Source: Gluconobacter cadivus (GTDB taxonomy: Bacteria; Pseudomonadota; Alphaproteobacteria; Acetobacterales; Acetobacteraceae). Taken from it: a stretch of DNA of 64,000 bases. The stretch lies in contig NZ_JABCQI010000005.1 in assembly GCF_015244745.1 (NCBI RefSeq), positions 62,001 through 126,000 on the forward strand, read 5' to 3'. Below, one piece after another: positions 18,617 through 28,630 of the stretch. The translations under genes and the position numbers were made by a program. Positions within the stretch are counted from its first letter, which is position 1; each line of letters begins with the position of its first letter. The notes under the pieces were generated by a model. It searched no databases. It had not been told where the DNA came from and saw only the letters and a program-made list of their open reading frames with translations.

Positions 18617-18862
18617 ATGTCTCGTTCCGTTTTCCGTCATGTTCTGCGTACTGCGGCAGGTCTGTCTTTTCTGGGGCTGGGCGCATGTGTCGGGACAGCA
18701 GCGCCCGGGCCGATTGCGCCGGGAACGCCCATCGCCGGCTATGGCTACACCTGCAAGGCCGGGATCTATACCTGCAAGATGCCGACGCAGGTTCCGCTTG
18801 GCGCGCCGTGTTCCTGCCCCGGTCTGGGGGCAGCGTCTTACGGAAATATCCATCAGCCGTAA
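18617..18862 (+). CDS. small cysteine-containing lipoprotein
   Basis: 81 residues. A basic N-terminus and hydrophobic core end at the lipobox LGAC, so a lipid-anchored envelope protein is likely. The short mature part is Gly/Pro rich and contains four further cysteines in YTCKAG, YTCKMP and CSC, the first two forming a local repeat spaced eight residues apart. It ends SYGNIHQP. I do not recognise a named family. It lies between the flavoprotein gene and rmuC, all on the same strand. Confidence 0.65.
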   Translation: MSRSVFRHVLRTAAGLSFLGLGACVGTAAPGPIAPGTPIAGYGYTCKAGIYTCKMPTQVPLGAPCSCPGLGAASYGNIHQP

Positions 18863-18905
18863 GCGCGGCATTGGCCGGTTTGCGTTGAACGGCTAGGACT
18901 GCGCC

Positions 18906-20138
18906 ATGCAGGAGAATATTTCCGGAATGGCGCAGTTTTTCCCTTGGATTGTTGCGGCGGTCGCGCTGGTGGTTGCTTTGCTGGCGATCCTGCGGAGCGG
19001 TAATGGCAGCGGACGGTTCGAGCGCCTTCTTGAGCGTGAGGCGCAGGAGCGCTCGCAGGACGTCGAATATCATCGGGCCCATCTGTCGGAAGTCGAACGC
19101 GTTCTGTCGGGACGGCTGGATCAGTTCAGGCTGGAAACCAGCGAGCGGCTGAGTCTGCTGGCGCGTAATCTGGGGCAGGATCAGGCAGAAGGTCGCCTTC
19201 TGTTATCAGATGCGTTGCGTGAGATGGCGCAAAGCCAGAACGAGCAGATCGAGCGGATCCGGGCGACCGTGAATGAACAGCTTCACGGTGCTGTGGAAAA
19301 GCAGATGCAGACCAGTTTCCAGCGTGTGGTGGAGCAATTCAGCGCCATGCAGAAGGCGCTGGGCGAGGTCACGAGTGTGACCGCGCAGATCGGCGATCTG
19401 AAGCGGCTGTTTTCCAATGTGAAGACGCGTGGTGGCTGGGGTGAGGCGCAGTGCCGGTCCATTCTTGACGATATTCTTCCTGAGGGCAGCTACGATACGA
19501 ATTTCCGGCTGGGAATGGCGGGTGAGAATGTCGAATTCGCAGTCAAGATGCCGGTGCGCGGCACGGAAACGCCGCCACGGCTGGCGATTGACAGTAAATT
19601 CCCAACCGAAGCCTATGAAAGGCTGTTGAACGCCTCGGATGCCGGGGATGCGTTGGCGGAACGTCAGGCGCGGCGCGAACTGGAAAACGTGATCCGGTTC
19701 GAAGCCAAGAAAATTGCGTCGAAATATATTCTTCCGCCTGTGACGGTGGAATTTGCCGTGCTGTATCTGCCGACCGACGGGCTTTATGCCGAAATTGCCC
19801 GGATGCCCGGCGTGATTGACGAAATCGGGCGGCTGCATCGCGTGATGGTGATGGGACCCTCGCTGCTTCCGGCGATGCTCCGGACGGTGCATCTGGGATA
19901 TGTCACGCTCACGCTTGAAGAACGGACAGAGGCGATTGCCGGGCTTCTGGGGGCGACGCGGCAGGAAATGCTGCGGATGGATCAGGTGTTGGAAAAGCTG
20001 CATCGCAATGCCGGGACGATGGGCAATACGATCGAAGAAGCCCGTCGGCGGACACGTGTGCTCGGGAGGCGGCTGCGGGCGCTGGACGGAACGACCGACG
20101 AGATGGAAGAGGCTCTGGAAGATCCGTCCTCCCCCTGA
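18906..20138 (+). CDS. rmuC: DNA recombination protein RmuC
   Basis: 410 residues. An N-terminal membrane anchor (about residues 10-30) is followed by a long coiled-coil (about 35-150, rich in Glu/Gln/Arg) and then the RmuC nuclease-like core: VKTRGGWGEAQCRSILDDIL, PRLAIDSKFPTEAYERLL, KYILPPVTVEFAVLYLPTDGLYAE as separate blocks. RmuC limits certain DNA rearrangements in E. coli; its biochemical activity is inferred from the PD-(D/E)XK-like core. The gene is alone between the small lipoprotein and the two-component system. Confidence 0.92.
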   Translation: MQENISGMAQFFPWIVAAVALVVALLAILRSGNGSGRFERLLEREAQERSQDVEYHRAHLSEVERVLSGRLDQFRLETSERLSLLARNLGQDQAEGRLLLSDALREMAQSQNEQIERIRATVNEQLHGAVEKQMQTSFQRVVEQFSAMQKALGEVTSVTAQIGDLKRLFSNVKTRGGWGEAQCRSILDDILPEGSYDTNFRLGMAGENVEFAVKMPVRGTETPPRLAIDSKFPTEAYERLLNASDAGDALAERQARRELENVIRFEAKKIASKYILPPVTVEFAVLYLPTDGLYAEIARMPGVIDEIGRLHRVMVMGPSLLPAMLRTVHLGYVTLTLEERTEAIAGLLGATRQEMLRMDQVLEKLHRNAGTMGNTIEEARRRTRVLGRRLRALDGTTDEMEEALEDPSSP

Positions 20139-20190
20139 GATCCTGCCTTTAAGACCGATTTTAATTGGATGACATCGGGGGCTGCCCCAT

Positions 20191-20931
20191 GTGAAGATCA
20201 TGACCATGACGTCTGCACATGATTCCGGAGCGCCTGAGCGCCTTTCCGAACCTTCTCCCCGGCTTCTGCTGATCGAAGACGATGACAGCATTGCGGCCGA
20301 GGTCGTGGAGGAACTCACGACGCGCGGCTATGATGTCACGCGGGCCGCGACGGGCGTCGAAGGTCTGGATCAGGCCTGTACCGGGCAGTTCGATCTGATG
20401 ATCGTGGATCGGATGTTGCCGGAACTCGACGGGCTGACGGTGATTGAGAGTGTGCGGGCGCAGCGCATTACCATTCCGGTCCTGGTGCTTTCGGCGCTTT
20501 CCGCTGTGGACGACCGTGTTAGTGGCCTCAAGGCGGGGGGCGATGACTATCTGACCAAGCCCTTCGCGATGGAAGAGCTGGCTGCGCGTCTGGAAGCTTT
20601 GCTGAGGCGTCCGACGGATAGTCGTGTGACGGTGCTTCGCGTTGGTCCGCTTGAAATGGATCTGATCGAGCGTCGGGTGTTCCGGAACGGACAGGAAATT
20701 GAACTGCTTCCGCGGGAATTCCGCCTTCTGGAATACATGATGCGTCGCCCGGACACGGTGCTGACGCGGACGATGCTACTGGAAGACGTATGGAATTACC
20801 GCTTTGTTCCGCAGACAAATCTGGTGGACGTCCATATCGGAAAGCTGCGTCGCAAGATTGATCTGCCTGGCGAGCCGCCGCTCATTCACAGTATTCGCGG
20901 TGCCGGGTTCAGTCTGCGTGTCACGGGCTGA
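20191..20931 (+). CDS. OmpR-family response regulator
   Basis: 246 residues. The receiver domain has the acidic pair at about residues 30-31, the phospho-acceptor Asp73 in FDLMIVDRMLPE and the conserved Lys in DDYLTKPF. The C-terminal winged helix includes LLPREFRLLEYMMRRPDTVLTR and VDVHIGKLRRKID (two segments), the DNA-recognition region. A GTG at 20191 has GGGGG nine bases upstream; ATG codons at 20200 and 20206 are alternatives. It overlaps the histidine kinase gene, forming a two-component operon, and is followed by an RND pump operon that it may control (inference from position). Confidence 0.93.
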   Translation: MKIMTMTSAHDSGAPERLSEPSPRLLLIEDDDSIAAEVVEELTTRGYDVTRAATGVEGLDQACTGQFDLMIVDRMLPELDGLTVIESVRAQRITIPVLVLSALSAVDDRVSGLKAGGDDYLTKPFAMEELAARLEALLRRPTDSRVTVLRVGPLEMDLIERRVFRNGQEIELLPREFRLLEYMMRRPDTVLTRTMLLEDVWNYRFVPQTNLVDVHIGKLRRKIDLPGEPPLIHSIRGAGFSLRVTG

Positions 20932-22348
20932 ACTGCGCTTTTCCGAACTGTTCCGGGCTGATCTTTTCCGTACCGCGACCTTCCGCCTGACGCTGGCTTT
21001 TGTCGTGGCCATCATCGCCGCAATGGCATTGCAGTTCGGGCTCGTCTACGAGCAGATGAATGGATACGAGCAACAGCGCTCGACAGATCTGCTGCAGCGT
21101 GAAGCGGACCAACTCATTCAGGAAAGCCCTGCCCAGCTTGAATACGAGGTGCGGGAGCGCAGCAAGACGGACCTGCGTGTGATCCTCAACGGGGCTGCGC
21201 TCTTTGATATGAACCGCAACCGGATTGCGGGCGACATCAAGAAATGGCCTGTCGGACTGGAAGTTTCTCCCAGAACCCAGCGTCTTTGGGACGCGCCGCC
21301 TGGCGATACGCCCTATGAAATGCGCTATCTGGCCGTTGAGGTAGAGGGGGTGCAGGGAAACCGGGACCGTATTCTTGTTCTGGCGCGCTCTCTGCATATG
21401 GCCAACGAACTGCGCTACATCACCAAGCGTGCGGCGTTGATGTCCGTGGTGCCAATCGTTGTGTTCGCCCTGATGGCAGGAATTTTCCTGAGCCATCGGG
21501 CGCTGGGTCGCGTCAAGGATATGCATGAGGCGATCGACCGCATCATGGATGGAGACCTGCACGAACGTCTGCCGACCGGGCGCGAACGCGACGACATTGA
21601 GCGATTGGCCGTGTCGGTCAACCGGATGCTGGACCGTCTGGAGCATCTGCTCGACGAGATCCGGGACGTGGGCAACGACATTGCCCATGATCTGAGAACA
21701 CCTCTGGCGCGGGTGAAGGCCCGGCTGGAGCGGGTGTCGTCCGTTACCAACGACCCCGCAGCGCTTCAGGGGGCGATCGAGCGTGCCACGCTGGATCTGG
21801 AGCAATGCTTCTCCGTGATTACGGCTCTTCTTCGGATCGGCGAGATTGAGAATGGCCGCCGCCGGGCCGGGTTTGCGATGCTCGATCTGCGAGAACTGCT
21901 GGCCGGAGTGGTGGATCTGTACGAACCGATCGCCGAGACGGAAGGTATTCTGCTGGAGGTTGTAGACTCGGAGAAAGCGGTCCCGTTGTTCGGGGATATG
22001 GACCTGCTGAACGAGGTTCTGGCCAATCTCGTGGACAATGCGATCAAATTCACGCCCGCTCCCGGAATGGTCCGGCTGAGTGCGGGGCAGGGAGCAGACG
22101 GATCAAGCTGGCTGCGTGTCAGTGATACGGGAATCGGCATTGCCGAAGATGAGCGCAAGGCCGTCATGGGGCGTTTTTATCGCTCGGATAAAAGTCGCCA
22201 TGTTCCCGGAAGTGGTTTGGGACTGAGTCTTGTTTCGGCGATCCTGCGCTTGCATGGAGCATCGGTGGAGATCGTGTCTGCGAGGCCCGGTCACACGCTG
22301 CCTGGAGCGGTTTTTACCATTCATTTCGCGCCTGCGACGCCTGTCTGA
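20918..22348 (+). CDS. sensor histidine kinase
   Basis: About 476 residues from a GTG at 20918 that overlaps the regulator by 14 bases. Two membrane segments flank a ~130-residue periplasmic sensor region (about 25-45 and 170-190). A HAMP linker (ALGRVKDMHEAIDRIMDGDLHERLP) precedes the phosphorylated histidine in DIAHDLRTPLARVK. The ATPase domain has the N box NLVDNAIKF, the G1 box DTGIGI and G2 box GSGLGLSLV. It partners the upstream response regulator. No ATG lies near the expected N-terminus, hence the GTG choice. The signal is unknown. Confidence 0.92.
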   Translation: MSRAELRFSELFRADLFRTATFRLTLAFVVAIIAAMALQFGLVYEQMNGYEQQRSTDLLQREADQLIQESPAQLEYEVRERSKTDLRVILNGAALFDMNRNRIAGDIKKWPVGLEVSPRTQRLWDAPPGDTPYEMRYLAVEVEGVQGNRDRILVLARSLHMANELRYITKRAALMSVVPIVVFALMAGIFLSHRALGRVKDMHEAIDRIMDGDLHERLPTGRERDDIERLAVSVNRMLDRLEHLLDEIRDVGNDIAHDLRTPLARVKARLERVSSVTNDPAALQGAIERATLDLEQCFSVITALLRIGEIENGRRRAGFAMLDLRELLAGVVDLYEPIAETEGILLEVVDSEKAVPLFGDMDLLNEVLANLVDNAIKFTPAPGMVRLSAGQGADGSSWLRVSDTGIGIAEDERKAVMGRFYRSDKSRHVPGSGLGLSLVSAILRLHGASVEIVSARPGHTLPGAVFTIHFAPATPV

Positions 22349-22352
22349 AAAG

Positions 22353-22390
22353 ACACGGAATATTGCGCAACATGTCAATATTTGCCGTGT
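22353..22390. repeat. inverted repeat between sensor kinase and RND operon
   Basis: ACACGG (22353-22358) and CCGTGT (22385-22390) flank a second complementary pair of AATATT boxes with a 12-base centre. It could be a terminator for the sensor operon or an operator for the pump operon. No T-run follows. Confidence 0.45.
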
Positions 22391-22506
22391 GTCTTGATAT
22401 TTAAACAGAATTTTCCTTGTCGTCTGAGTCTCGATGGATATGACTCGGATCAATTTGCAAGGGGACGCCCGTTGAGAATGACCGGACCAGGAAGAGCCCC
22501 AAGGGG

Positions 22507-25500
22507 GTGTCTGATCGCATGAATGCTATTGTCGTTACCGCGCTGAAGCGGCCTTATACTTTCGTTGTCCTGTCGATCATGATCCTGATCTTCGGGGTTC
22601 GGGCTATCGTTTCGACGCCGACGGACGTGTTTCCTTCGATCAAGATCCCGATCGTGGCTGTCATCTGGTCCTATACGGGCCTGATGCCCGAGGACATGTC
22701 GGGGCGTATCGTCTATTATTACGAACGCTCCTTAACGGCGACCGTCAGCAATATCGAACATATCGAAAGCTCGTCCTATTATGGACGTGGCATCGTGAAG
22801 GTCTTCTTCCAGCCGGGAACCAATACGGCGGTTGCGCAGACGCAGATTACGTCGGTGTCCCAGACGGTCATCAAACAGTTGCCGAATGGTTCGACCCCAC
22901 CGCTGATTCTGGCAATGGATGCGTCGTCCGTTCCGGTTCTGACGTTGCAGGTCAACAATCCGACCATGTCCGGGTCGGAAATCTACAACATGGCGTCCAA
23001 CCTGATCCGGCCGGAACTGATTTCCGTGCCCGGGGCCGCGATCCCTAATCCCTATGGCGGTCTGGCTCCGGACATCATGGTGGATATCGACCCGATCAAG
23101 CTGCTGGCGCATCGCTTGTCCCCGGAAGACGTGGCGACGGCGCTGAACCTGCAGAATATCGTTCTTCCGGCAGGCGATCAGCGGATTGGCCAGCTTGACT
23201 GGATGGTGAAAACGAACTCGACGCCCCTTGATCTGGAGGTCTTCAACAAGATGCCGATCAAGCAGGTCGGCAATTCCGTGATCTATCTGCGCGACGTTGC
23301 GTGGGTGCATCGGGGAGGGCCACCGCAGATCAATGCGGTCCTTGTGAAAGGCCAGCAGGCGGTGCTGATCGTCGTTCTCAAGAGCGGTGACGCCTCCACG
23401 CTTTCCGTTGTGAGCGGCATCAAGAAACTCCTGCCACAGGTCGAGGCAACGCTGCCGGCCGGAACGACGGTGAATGTCCTGACCGATGCTTCAAGCTTCG
23501 TGAAGGAATCGGTTGTGGACGTGGTGCGTGAAATGATCACGGCCGCAATCCTGACCAGCCTGACGGTTCTGCTGTTTCTCGGCTCGTGGCGCTCAACCAT
23601 CATCGTGGCGACGTCCATCCCGCTGGCAATGCTGTGTTCGATCATCGGGCTGAGCATAGCGGGGCAGTCCATCAACGTTATGACGCTGGGCGGTCTGGCC
23701 CTGGCGGTTGGTATTCTCGTCGATGACGCGACAGTCATGATCGAAAACATCGACGCGCATCTCGAAACCGGGAAAGATCTTGAGGACGCCATCATTGATG
23801 CCGCCAACCAGATCGTCATCCCGACTTTCGTATCCACGACCTGTATCTGCATCGTGTGGCTGCCGCTGTTCGAACTGACCGGAATTTCAGGCTGGCTGTT
23901 CATGCCGATGGCTGAGGCCATCATCTTTGCCATGATCGCCTCCTTCATCTTGTCTCGGACGCTGGTGCCAACCATGGCGAACTGGATGCTGGCGGCTCAG
24001 GTGCGGATGCATCGTGACCCCGAGTGGCACAACCGCAAGCCCGGCTTTTTCGGGCGGTTCCAGCGGGGATTTGAGGCGCGGTTCACGAGTTTCCGCGAGC
24101 ATTACAAGGTCATTCTTGAAAACCTGATTGCGATCCGCGGACGCTTCGTCCTGCTGTTCCTGCTGGCGGCCGTGTCGTCCATGGCGCTGATTCTCTTCAT
24201 CGGTCAGGACTTCTTCCCTGAGATCAAGTCCGGAACGATGCAGATGCACATGCGTGCGCCGGTCGGTACCCGGCTTGAAGAAACGGGTAAGATCGCAGGG
24301 CTGGCTGAGCGTCGCATCCGGAGTCTGTTGCCGGGGCAGGTGGTCAATGTCGTCAATAACTGTGGCCTGCCGTTCAGTCAGTTGAATCAGGCCATGATCC
24401 CGTCTCCGACCGTGGGATCACAGGACTGCGACATCACTATCCAGCTTCGTAATTCCGAAAGCCCGATCCCCGAATACCGTCGTAAGCTCCGTAAAGGTCT
24501 GACGAACGATTTCCCAGGCACGGTGTTTACGTTCCAGCCGGGCGATCTGACGGCCAAGATTCTGAATTTCGGTCTGCCATCTCCGATTGACGTGCAGATC
24601 GTGGGTCGTGATCTGAGCGGGAACTTCAAGTTCGCGACACAGATTGCCCAGAAACTGCGGCATATTCCTGGAATTGCCGATGTTTCCATTCAGGAACCGA
24701 TGACGCAGCCGACCATTCTGGTGAACAACCGCCGCAGCTTCGCGCTGGGGACGGGGATTACCGAGCGGGACGTGGCGCTGAATGCTCTTGTCACGCTGTC
24801 CGGTAGCGGACAGGTTGGCCAGACCTATTATCTGAACGCGCAAGGAACGTCGCAGCTTATCGATGTACAGACGCCGGCAAACTATCTCCAGACCATGAAC
24901 GATCTGGAAATCCTCCCGATCGACAAGGGAGACGGCAACCCGACCAACCAGACGCCGCAGCTTCTGGGAGGGCTGAGTGCTCTGGTCCAGACCGGGACGC
25001 CTTCAGAGGTCGCGCATTACAACATCATGCCCGTGTTCGACATCTATGCCGCGCCGGAGGACATGGATCTGGGAACTGTCTCAAGAGCCGTGAACCGGGT
25101 CGTGGATGAAGAGCGCAAGCTCCTGCCTCATGGCTCGACCATGGTGGTCCGTGGACAGGCCGTGACGATGAACGATGCGTATGTCCAGCTTGTGGGTGGT
25201 CTCGCCCTGTCGATCGTGCTGGTTTACCTGATCATTGTCGTGAATTTTCAGTCCTGGCTTGATCCGTTCGTCATCATCTCTGCGCTTCCCGGCGCTCTGG
25301 GTGGCATTGCATGGAGCCTCTTCCTGACACACACCCCGATGTCGGTTCCAGCATTGACGGGAGCGATCATGTGCATGGGAACGGCCACGGCCAATGCCAT
25401 TCTCGTGGTTGCCTTTGCCCGTGAGCGGATGGAGGAGCACGGCGATGCTGTTCTTGCTGCTCTGGAGGCGGGATATGAGCGTATCCGGCCTGTCCTGATG

Positions 25501-25686
25501 ACGGCGATGGCCATGATCATCGGTATGATCCCGATGTCCATCAGCAATTCTGATAATGCCCCGCTGGGCAAGGCAGTGATTGGTGGCCTGCTGGTCGCGA
25601 CCGTTGCCACCCTGCTTTTTGTTCCCTGTGTTTTTGCCCTTATGCACTACAAGCGGCCTGCTGGGCCTGAAGGAGACCGCGCGTGA
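22507..25686 (+). CDS. RND efflux transporter permease (AcrB/HAE1-like)
   Basis: 1059 residues, the inner-membrane proton-driven pump of a tripartite exporter. TM1 begins at about residue 15 (FVVLSIMILIFG). The proton-relay acidic pair sits in TM4 (LALAVGILVDDATVMIEN), and a second TM bundle follows about residue 540, with the final TMs in the last 170 residues (LALSIVLVYLIIVVNFQSW, GAIMCMGTATANAILVV). Starts with GTG at 22507, preceded by AAGGGG. It overlaps the fusion-protein gene by four bases (GTGA). Drug or metabolite substrate cannot be told. Confidence 0.94.
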   Translation: MSDRMNAIVVTALKRPYTFVVLSIMILIFGVRAIVSTPTDVFPSIKIPIVAVIWSYTGLMPEDMSGRIVYYYERSLTATVSNIEHIESSSYYGRGIVKVFFQPGTNTAVAQTQITSVSQTVIKQLPNGSTPPLILAMDASSVPVLTLQVNNPTMSGSEIYNMASNLIRPELISVPGAAIPNPYGGLAPDIMVDIDPIKLLAHRLSPEDVATALNLQNIVLPAGDQRIGQLDWMVKTNSTPLDLEVFNKMPIKQVGNSVIYLRDVAWVHRGGPPQINAVLVKGQQAVLIVVLKSGDASTLSVVSGIKKLLPQVEATLPAGTTVNVLTDASSFVKESVVDVVREMITAAILTSLTVLLFLGSWRSTIIVATSIPLAMLCSIIGLSIAGQSINVMTLGGLALAVGILVDDATVMIENIDAHLETGKDLEDAIIDAANQIVIPTFVSTTCICIVWLPLFELTGISGWLFMPMAEAIIFAMIASFILSRTLVPTMANWMLAAQVRMHRDPEWHNRKPGFFGRFQRGFEARFTSFREHYKVILENLIAIRGRFVLLFLLAAVSSMALILFIGQDFFPEIKSGTMQMHMRAPVGTRLEETGKIAGLAERRIRSLLPGQVVNVVNNCGLPFSQLNQAMIPSPTVGSQDCDITIQLRNSESPIPEYRRKLRKGLTNDFPGTVFTFQPGDLTAKILNFGLPSPIDVQIVGRDLSGNFKFATQIAQKLRHIPGIADVSIQEPMTQPTILVNNRRSFALGTGITERDVALNALVTLSGSGQVGQTYYLNAQGTSQLIDVQTPANYLQTMNDLEILPIDKGDGNPTNQTPQLLGGLSALVQTGTPSEVAHYNIMPVFDIYAAPEDMDLGTVSRAVNRVVDEERKLLPHGSTMVVRGQAVTMNDAYVQLVGGLALSIVLVYLIIVVNFQSWLDPFVIISALPGALGGIAWSLFLTHTPMSVPALTGAIMCMGTATANAILVVAFARERMEEHGDAVLAALEAGYERIRPVLMTAMAMIIGMIPMSISNSDNAPLGKAVIGGLLVATVATLLFVPCVFALMHYKRPAGPEGDRA

Positions 25687-26975
25687 GCCATTCTACGGAT
25701 CAGGGGCACGTGCCTCCGACAAACCATCCGGTCCGCACGGGTTCAGGCGCGCGCGGCAAACTCATCCTGCTGGTGGTGATCCTGCTGGCGATTGCTCTGG
25801 CGGCCTGGGGGATCGTGCAGCGGGGAACGCATTATCATGCCCTGCGCGGCGCGACCGAAGAAGCCGCCATCCCGCCCGTTACGCTGATTACGCCGCAGCC
25901 GGGACCGAAGACGCGGCAGGTCGATCTGCCAGCCAATCTTGCCGCATGGTACGAGGCGCCGATTTACGCGCAGGTCTCGGGCTATGTGAAGATGTGGTAC
26001 AAGGACTATGGCGCGCATGTGAAGCGCGGGGACGTTCTGGCGGAAATCAGCACACCCAGCATCGACGCCCAGTTCGAGGCTGCCAAAGCGCATTACAACG
26101 TCATTCTGGCGCGCTATAATCTGGCCGTCATTACCACACAGCGCTGGACGGCGCTGAAAGGAACGCAGGCTGTTTCGCGTCAGGAAGTGGACGTGCAGGC
26201 TGCCAATGCTGCTGCCCAGAAAGCCGAGCTTGAAGCCGCACGTCATGACGTGGACCGTTTTCAGGCACTTGAGGACTTCAAAAAGATCGTCGCACCCTTT
26301 GACGGCATCGTTACGTCCCGTCTGGTGAATGTGGGCGATTATGTGAATGCGGGCGGTGGTAACGTCAATTCCCGCGGTGCGGCATCCGAACTGTTCTCGG
26401 TCGCCGACGTGCACCGGATGCGTGTGTTCGTCTCAGTGCCGCAGGATTTTGCGAGTGTGATTTCGCCAAAGATCGAAGCTGAACTGACGGTGCCGCAGTA
26501 TCCGGGCAGCCGTTTTAAGGCGACGTTCCTCGCAACCGCCAATGCCTTCAATGCCGCGACCCGCACAGTGACGACCGAGCTGACGCTGGATAACGATGAT
26601 AATTTGCTGTGGCCGAATTCCTATGCGACAGCGCATATCTCGGCTCCCGGAAACCCGAATATCCTGATTCTGCCGGAAGGCTCGATCATCTATCGGGCTG
26701 AAGGGACGCAGGTGGCAAAAGTCATCAACAACCATGCGCATCTGGTGAACGTCACCGTGGGCATCAATTTCGGGACGACAGTTCAGGTGCTCAGCGGTAT
26801 TACAAAAGACGACCGCGTGGTTGCCAACCCTACGGCTGATCTGCTGGAAGGGGACGAAGTCAGGATCGTCCCGACCACACCGGGATACAACACGCCAGGC
26901 AAGGCGGTGCAGGATGCGGATCAGCAGCCTGTCCGCCAGCATGACGCAAACCCCGAAGAGGCCGGATCGCGCTGA
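25683..26975 (+). CDS. RND periplasmic membrane fusion protein
   Basis: 430 residues. One N-terminal membrane segment (LILLVVILLAIALAAWGIV) is followed by the split lipoyl/hairpin fold of HlyD/AcrA-type adaptors: YAQVSGYVKMWYKDYGAHVKRGDVLAEI, a coiled hairpin (AAKAHYNVILARYNLAVITTQRW region) and the second lipoyl half KIVAPFDGIVTSRLVNVGDYV. A beta-barrel and membrane-proximal domain follow. The GTG start overlaps the permease stop and its own stop overlaps the next start by one base, so the three genes form a tightly coupled operon. Confidence 0.92.
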   Translation: MSHSTDQGHVPPTNHPVRTGSGARGKLILLVVILLAIALAAWGIVQRGTHYHALRGATEEAAIPPVTLITPQPGPKTRQVDLPANLAAWYEAPIYAQVSGYVKMWYKDYGAHVKRGDVLAEISTPSIDAQFEAAKAHYNVILARYNLAVITTQRWTALKGTQAVSRQEVDVQAANAAAQKAELEAARHDVDRFQALEDFKKIVAPFDGIVTSRLVNVGDYVNAGGGNVNSRGAASELFSVADVHRMRVFVSVPQDFASVISPKIEAELTVPQYPGSRFKATFLATANAFNAATRTVTTELTLDNDDNLLWPNSYATAHISAPGNPNILILPEGSIIYRAEGTQVAKVINNHAHLVNVTVGINFGTTVQVLSGITKDDRVVANPTADLLEGDEVRIVPTTPGYNTPGKAVQDADQQPVRQHDANPEEAGSR

Positions 26976-28630
26976 TGAAACCGGAAAGTTCCCAGTCATC
27001 CCCCACCCAGACGAATGTGACGGGCCGTAATCGTTCGATCTGGCGGATCACGACAGCGCTGGCCGGCGTTCTGTCGATCGGGCTTGCGTCCTGTGATCTG
27101 TCCCCCGACTATCATCCCCAGAAATTCCTTTATCCTGAAGGATGGGAAGGGAAGGGGCTGATGGTCAACGCGCAGCCTGCGGATGGTGTCGTCCGGAGTG
27201 ACTGGTGGACCATGTTCAACGATCCCATTCTCAATGGGCTTGAACAGCGTATGCTGGCCGTCAACCCAGACCTGCAGGCGGAGGCAGAGGCGTTCACGCA
27301 GGCCCGCGATGTTGCTCGTGAGACGGAAAGTCGCCTGTACCCGCAGGTGACTGGCTCCGCGCATATGAGTGACAACAAAGGCTCAATCGGGAGGCTGTAC
27401 AACAATCCGGCTCGCAGCAGCAGCCTCGTTTATGAATCCAATCAGGCTTACAGCGGCGCTGCGACGTGGGAGCCGGATTTCTGGAATTCCATTCGCAACA
27501 CGACGCGAATGCAGAAAAACCTCGCTCAGGCTTCAGCCGGACAATATGCGCTGGCACGACTGAGTCTCGAAGCAGAACTGGCATCAGATTACGTCGCCCT
27601 GCGCGGCCTTGATGCCCAGAACGCGGTCTATGATGATTCCATCCGCTACTTCCGTGCGGCCGTTGAGATCACGGAACTGCGTCAGGCCGGGTCGATCGGC
27701 GCGGGTCTGGACGTCTCGCGTGCAGAAACCCAGCTCTATTCAGCGCAGGCCGCAAAAAGCAATCTGATTGCCCGACGCAATGTCATGGAACACGCAATCG
27801 CCGTTCTGTTGAACACGGCCCCGGCAGGATTTCACATCGCGCCCGTCAAGGACGTGAAGATGCATTTCGGGGCTGTGAAGATCAACGCCGGGCTGCCCGC
27901 ATCCCTGCTGGAACGTCGCCCTGACATCGCGATTGCCGAACGCCAGATGGCGGCGTCCGCCCGGGCGATCGGTGTCTCGCGTGCTGCCTTTTATCCGCAC
28001 ATTACTTTCAGCGCGGAGGGCGGATTCGAGGATGGTGGCTTCGATCTGGCCAGTATTTCCCGCGCCTTCTGGAAAATTGCCGTGCAGGCGGTCGAGCCGG
28101 CCTTTACGGGTGGCCTGAGGCGTGCGGCATTGCAGCGGTCCTGGTCGCAGTACCGCGGGATGGTGGACAATTACCGTTCCGTTGTTCTGGCTGCGTTTCA
28201 GGACGTCGAGGACGGTCTGACGCAGACCCGGCAGTTCAAGACCGCTCAGGACCAGCAGCAGAAAGCCGTGGAAGCTGCGCTGCGGACGCAGAACATGACG
28301 ATGGCGCTCTATACAGGCGGGCTATCCAACTATCTTGACGCACTTGTGGCGCAGCAGGATGCGCTTCAGGCGCGTCTGGCGGAAGTCGAGGTGCAGACGG
28401 CGCAGGTGCAGTCTTCCGTGCGGCTGGTGCGCGCTCTGGGCGGTGGCTGGAGTGCCAGCGATTTGCCGGGCATCAAGCAGATCGATCCATTTGGTCCGCT
28501 TCAGTATAAGGATCTGCGGACTCCGAAGCCGGTCAGCGGCATCGACAACCATGCGTCGCCTCTGGACAATGATCTGCGGGGTGATCAGTCGTCGGTCAGT
28601 GTTTCGCAAGGCTTGACGGGACAGCCCTAA
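26975..28630 (+). CDS. RND outer-membrane factor, NodT-family lipoprotein
   Basis: 551 residues, the outer-membrane channel of the pump. A signal segment ends at lipobox LASC (about residue 41). NodT/OprM features are DWWTMFNDPILNGLEQRMLAVNPDL, AQARDVARETES-like coiled repeats, LERRPDIAIAERQMAASARAIGVSRAAFYPHI and the duplicated region ending ALGGGWS. The C-terminal tail beyond the ALGGGW motif is about 60 residues longer than typical and contains a possible promoter for rplK in its last codons. Forms an operon with the two preceding genes. Confidence 0.92.
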   Translation: MKPESSQSSPTQTNVTGRNRSIWRITTALAGVLSIGLASCDLSPDYHPQKFLYPEGWEGKGLMVNAQPADGVVRSDWWTMFNDPILNGLEQRMLAVNPDLQAEAEAFTQARDVARETESRLYPQVTGSAHMSDNKGSIGRLYNNPARSSSLVYESNQAYSGAATWEPDFWNSIRNTTRMQKNLAQASAGQYALARLSLEAELASDYVALRGLDAQNAVYDDSIRYFRAAVEITELRQAGSIGAGLDVSRAETQLYSAQAAKSNLIARRNVMEHAIAVLLNTAPAGFHIAPVKDVKMHFGAVKINAGLPASLLERRPDIAIAERQMAASARAIGVSRAAFYPHITFSAEGGFEDGGFDLASISRAFWKIAVQAVEPAFTGGLRRAALQRSWSQYRGMVDNYRSVVLAAFQDVEDGLTQTRQFKTAQDQQQKAVEAALRTQNMTMALYTGGLSNYLDALVAQQDALQARLAEVEVQTAQVQSSVRLVRALGGGWSASDLPGIKQIDPFGPLQYKDLRTPKPVSGIDNHASPLDNDLRGDQSSVSVSQGLTGQP

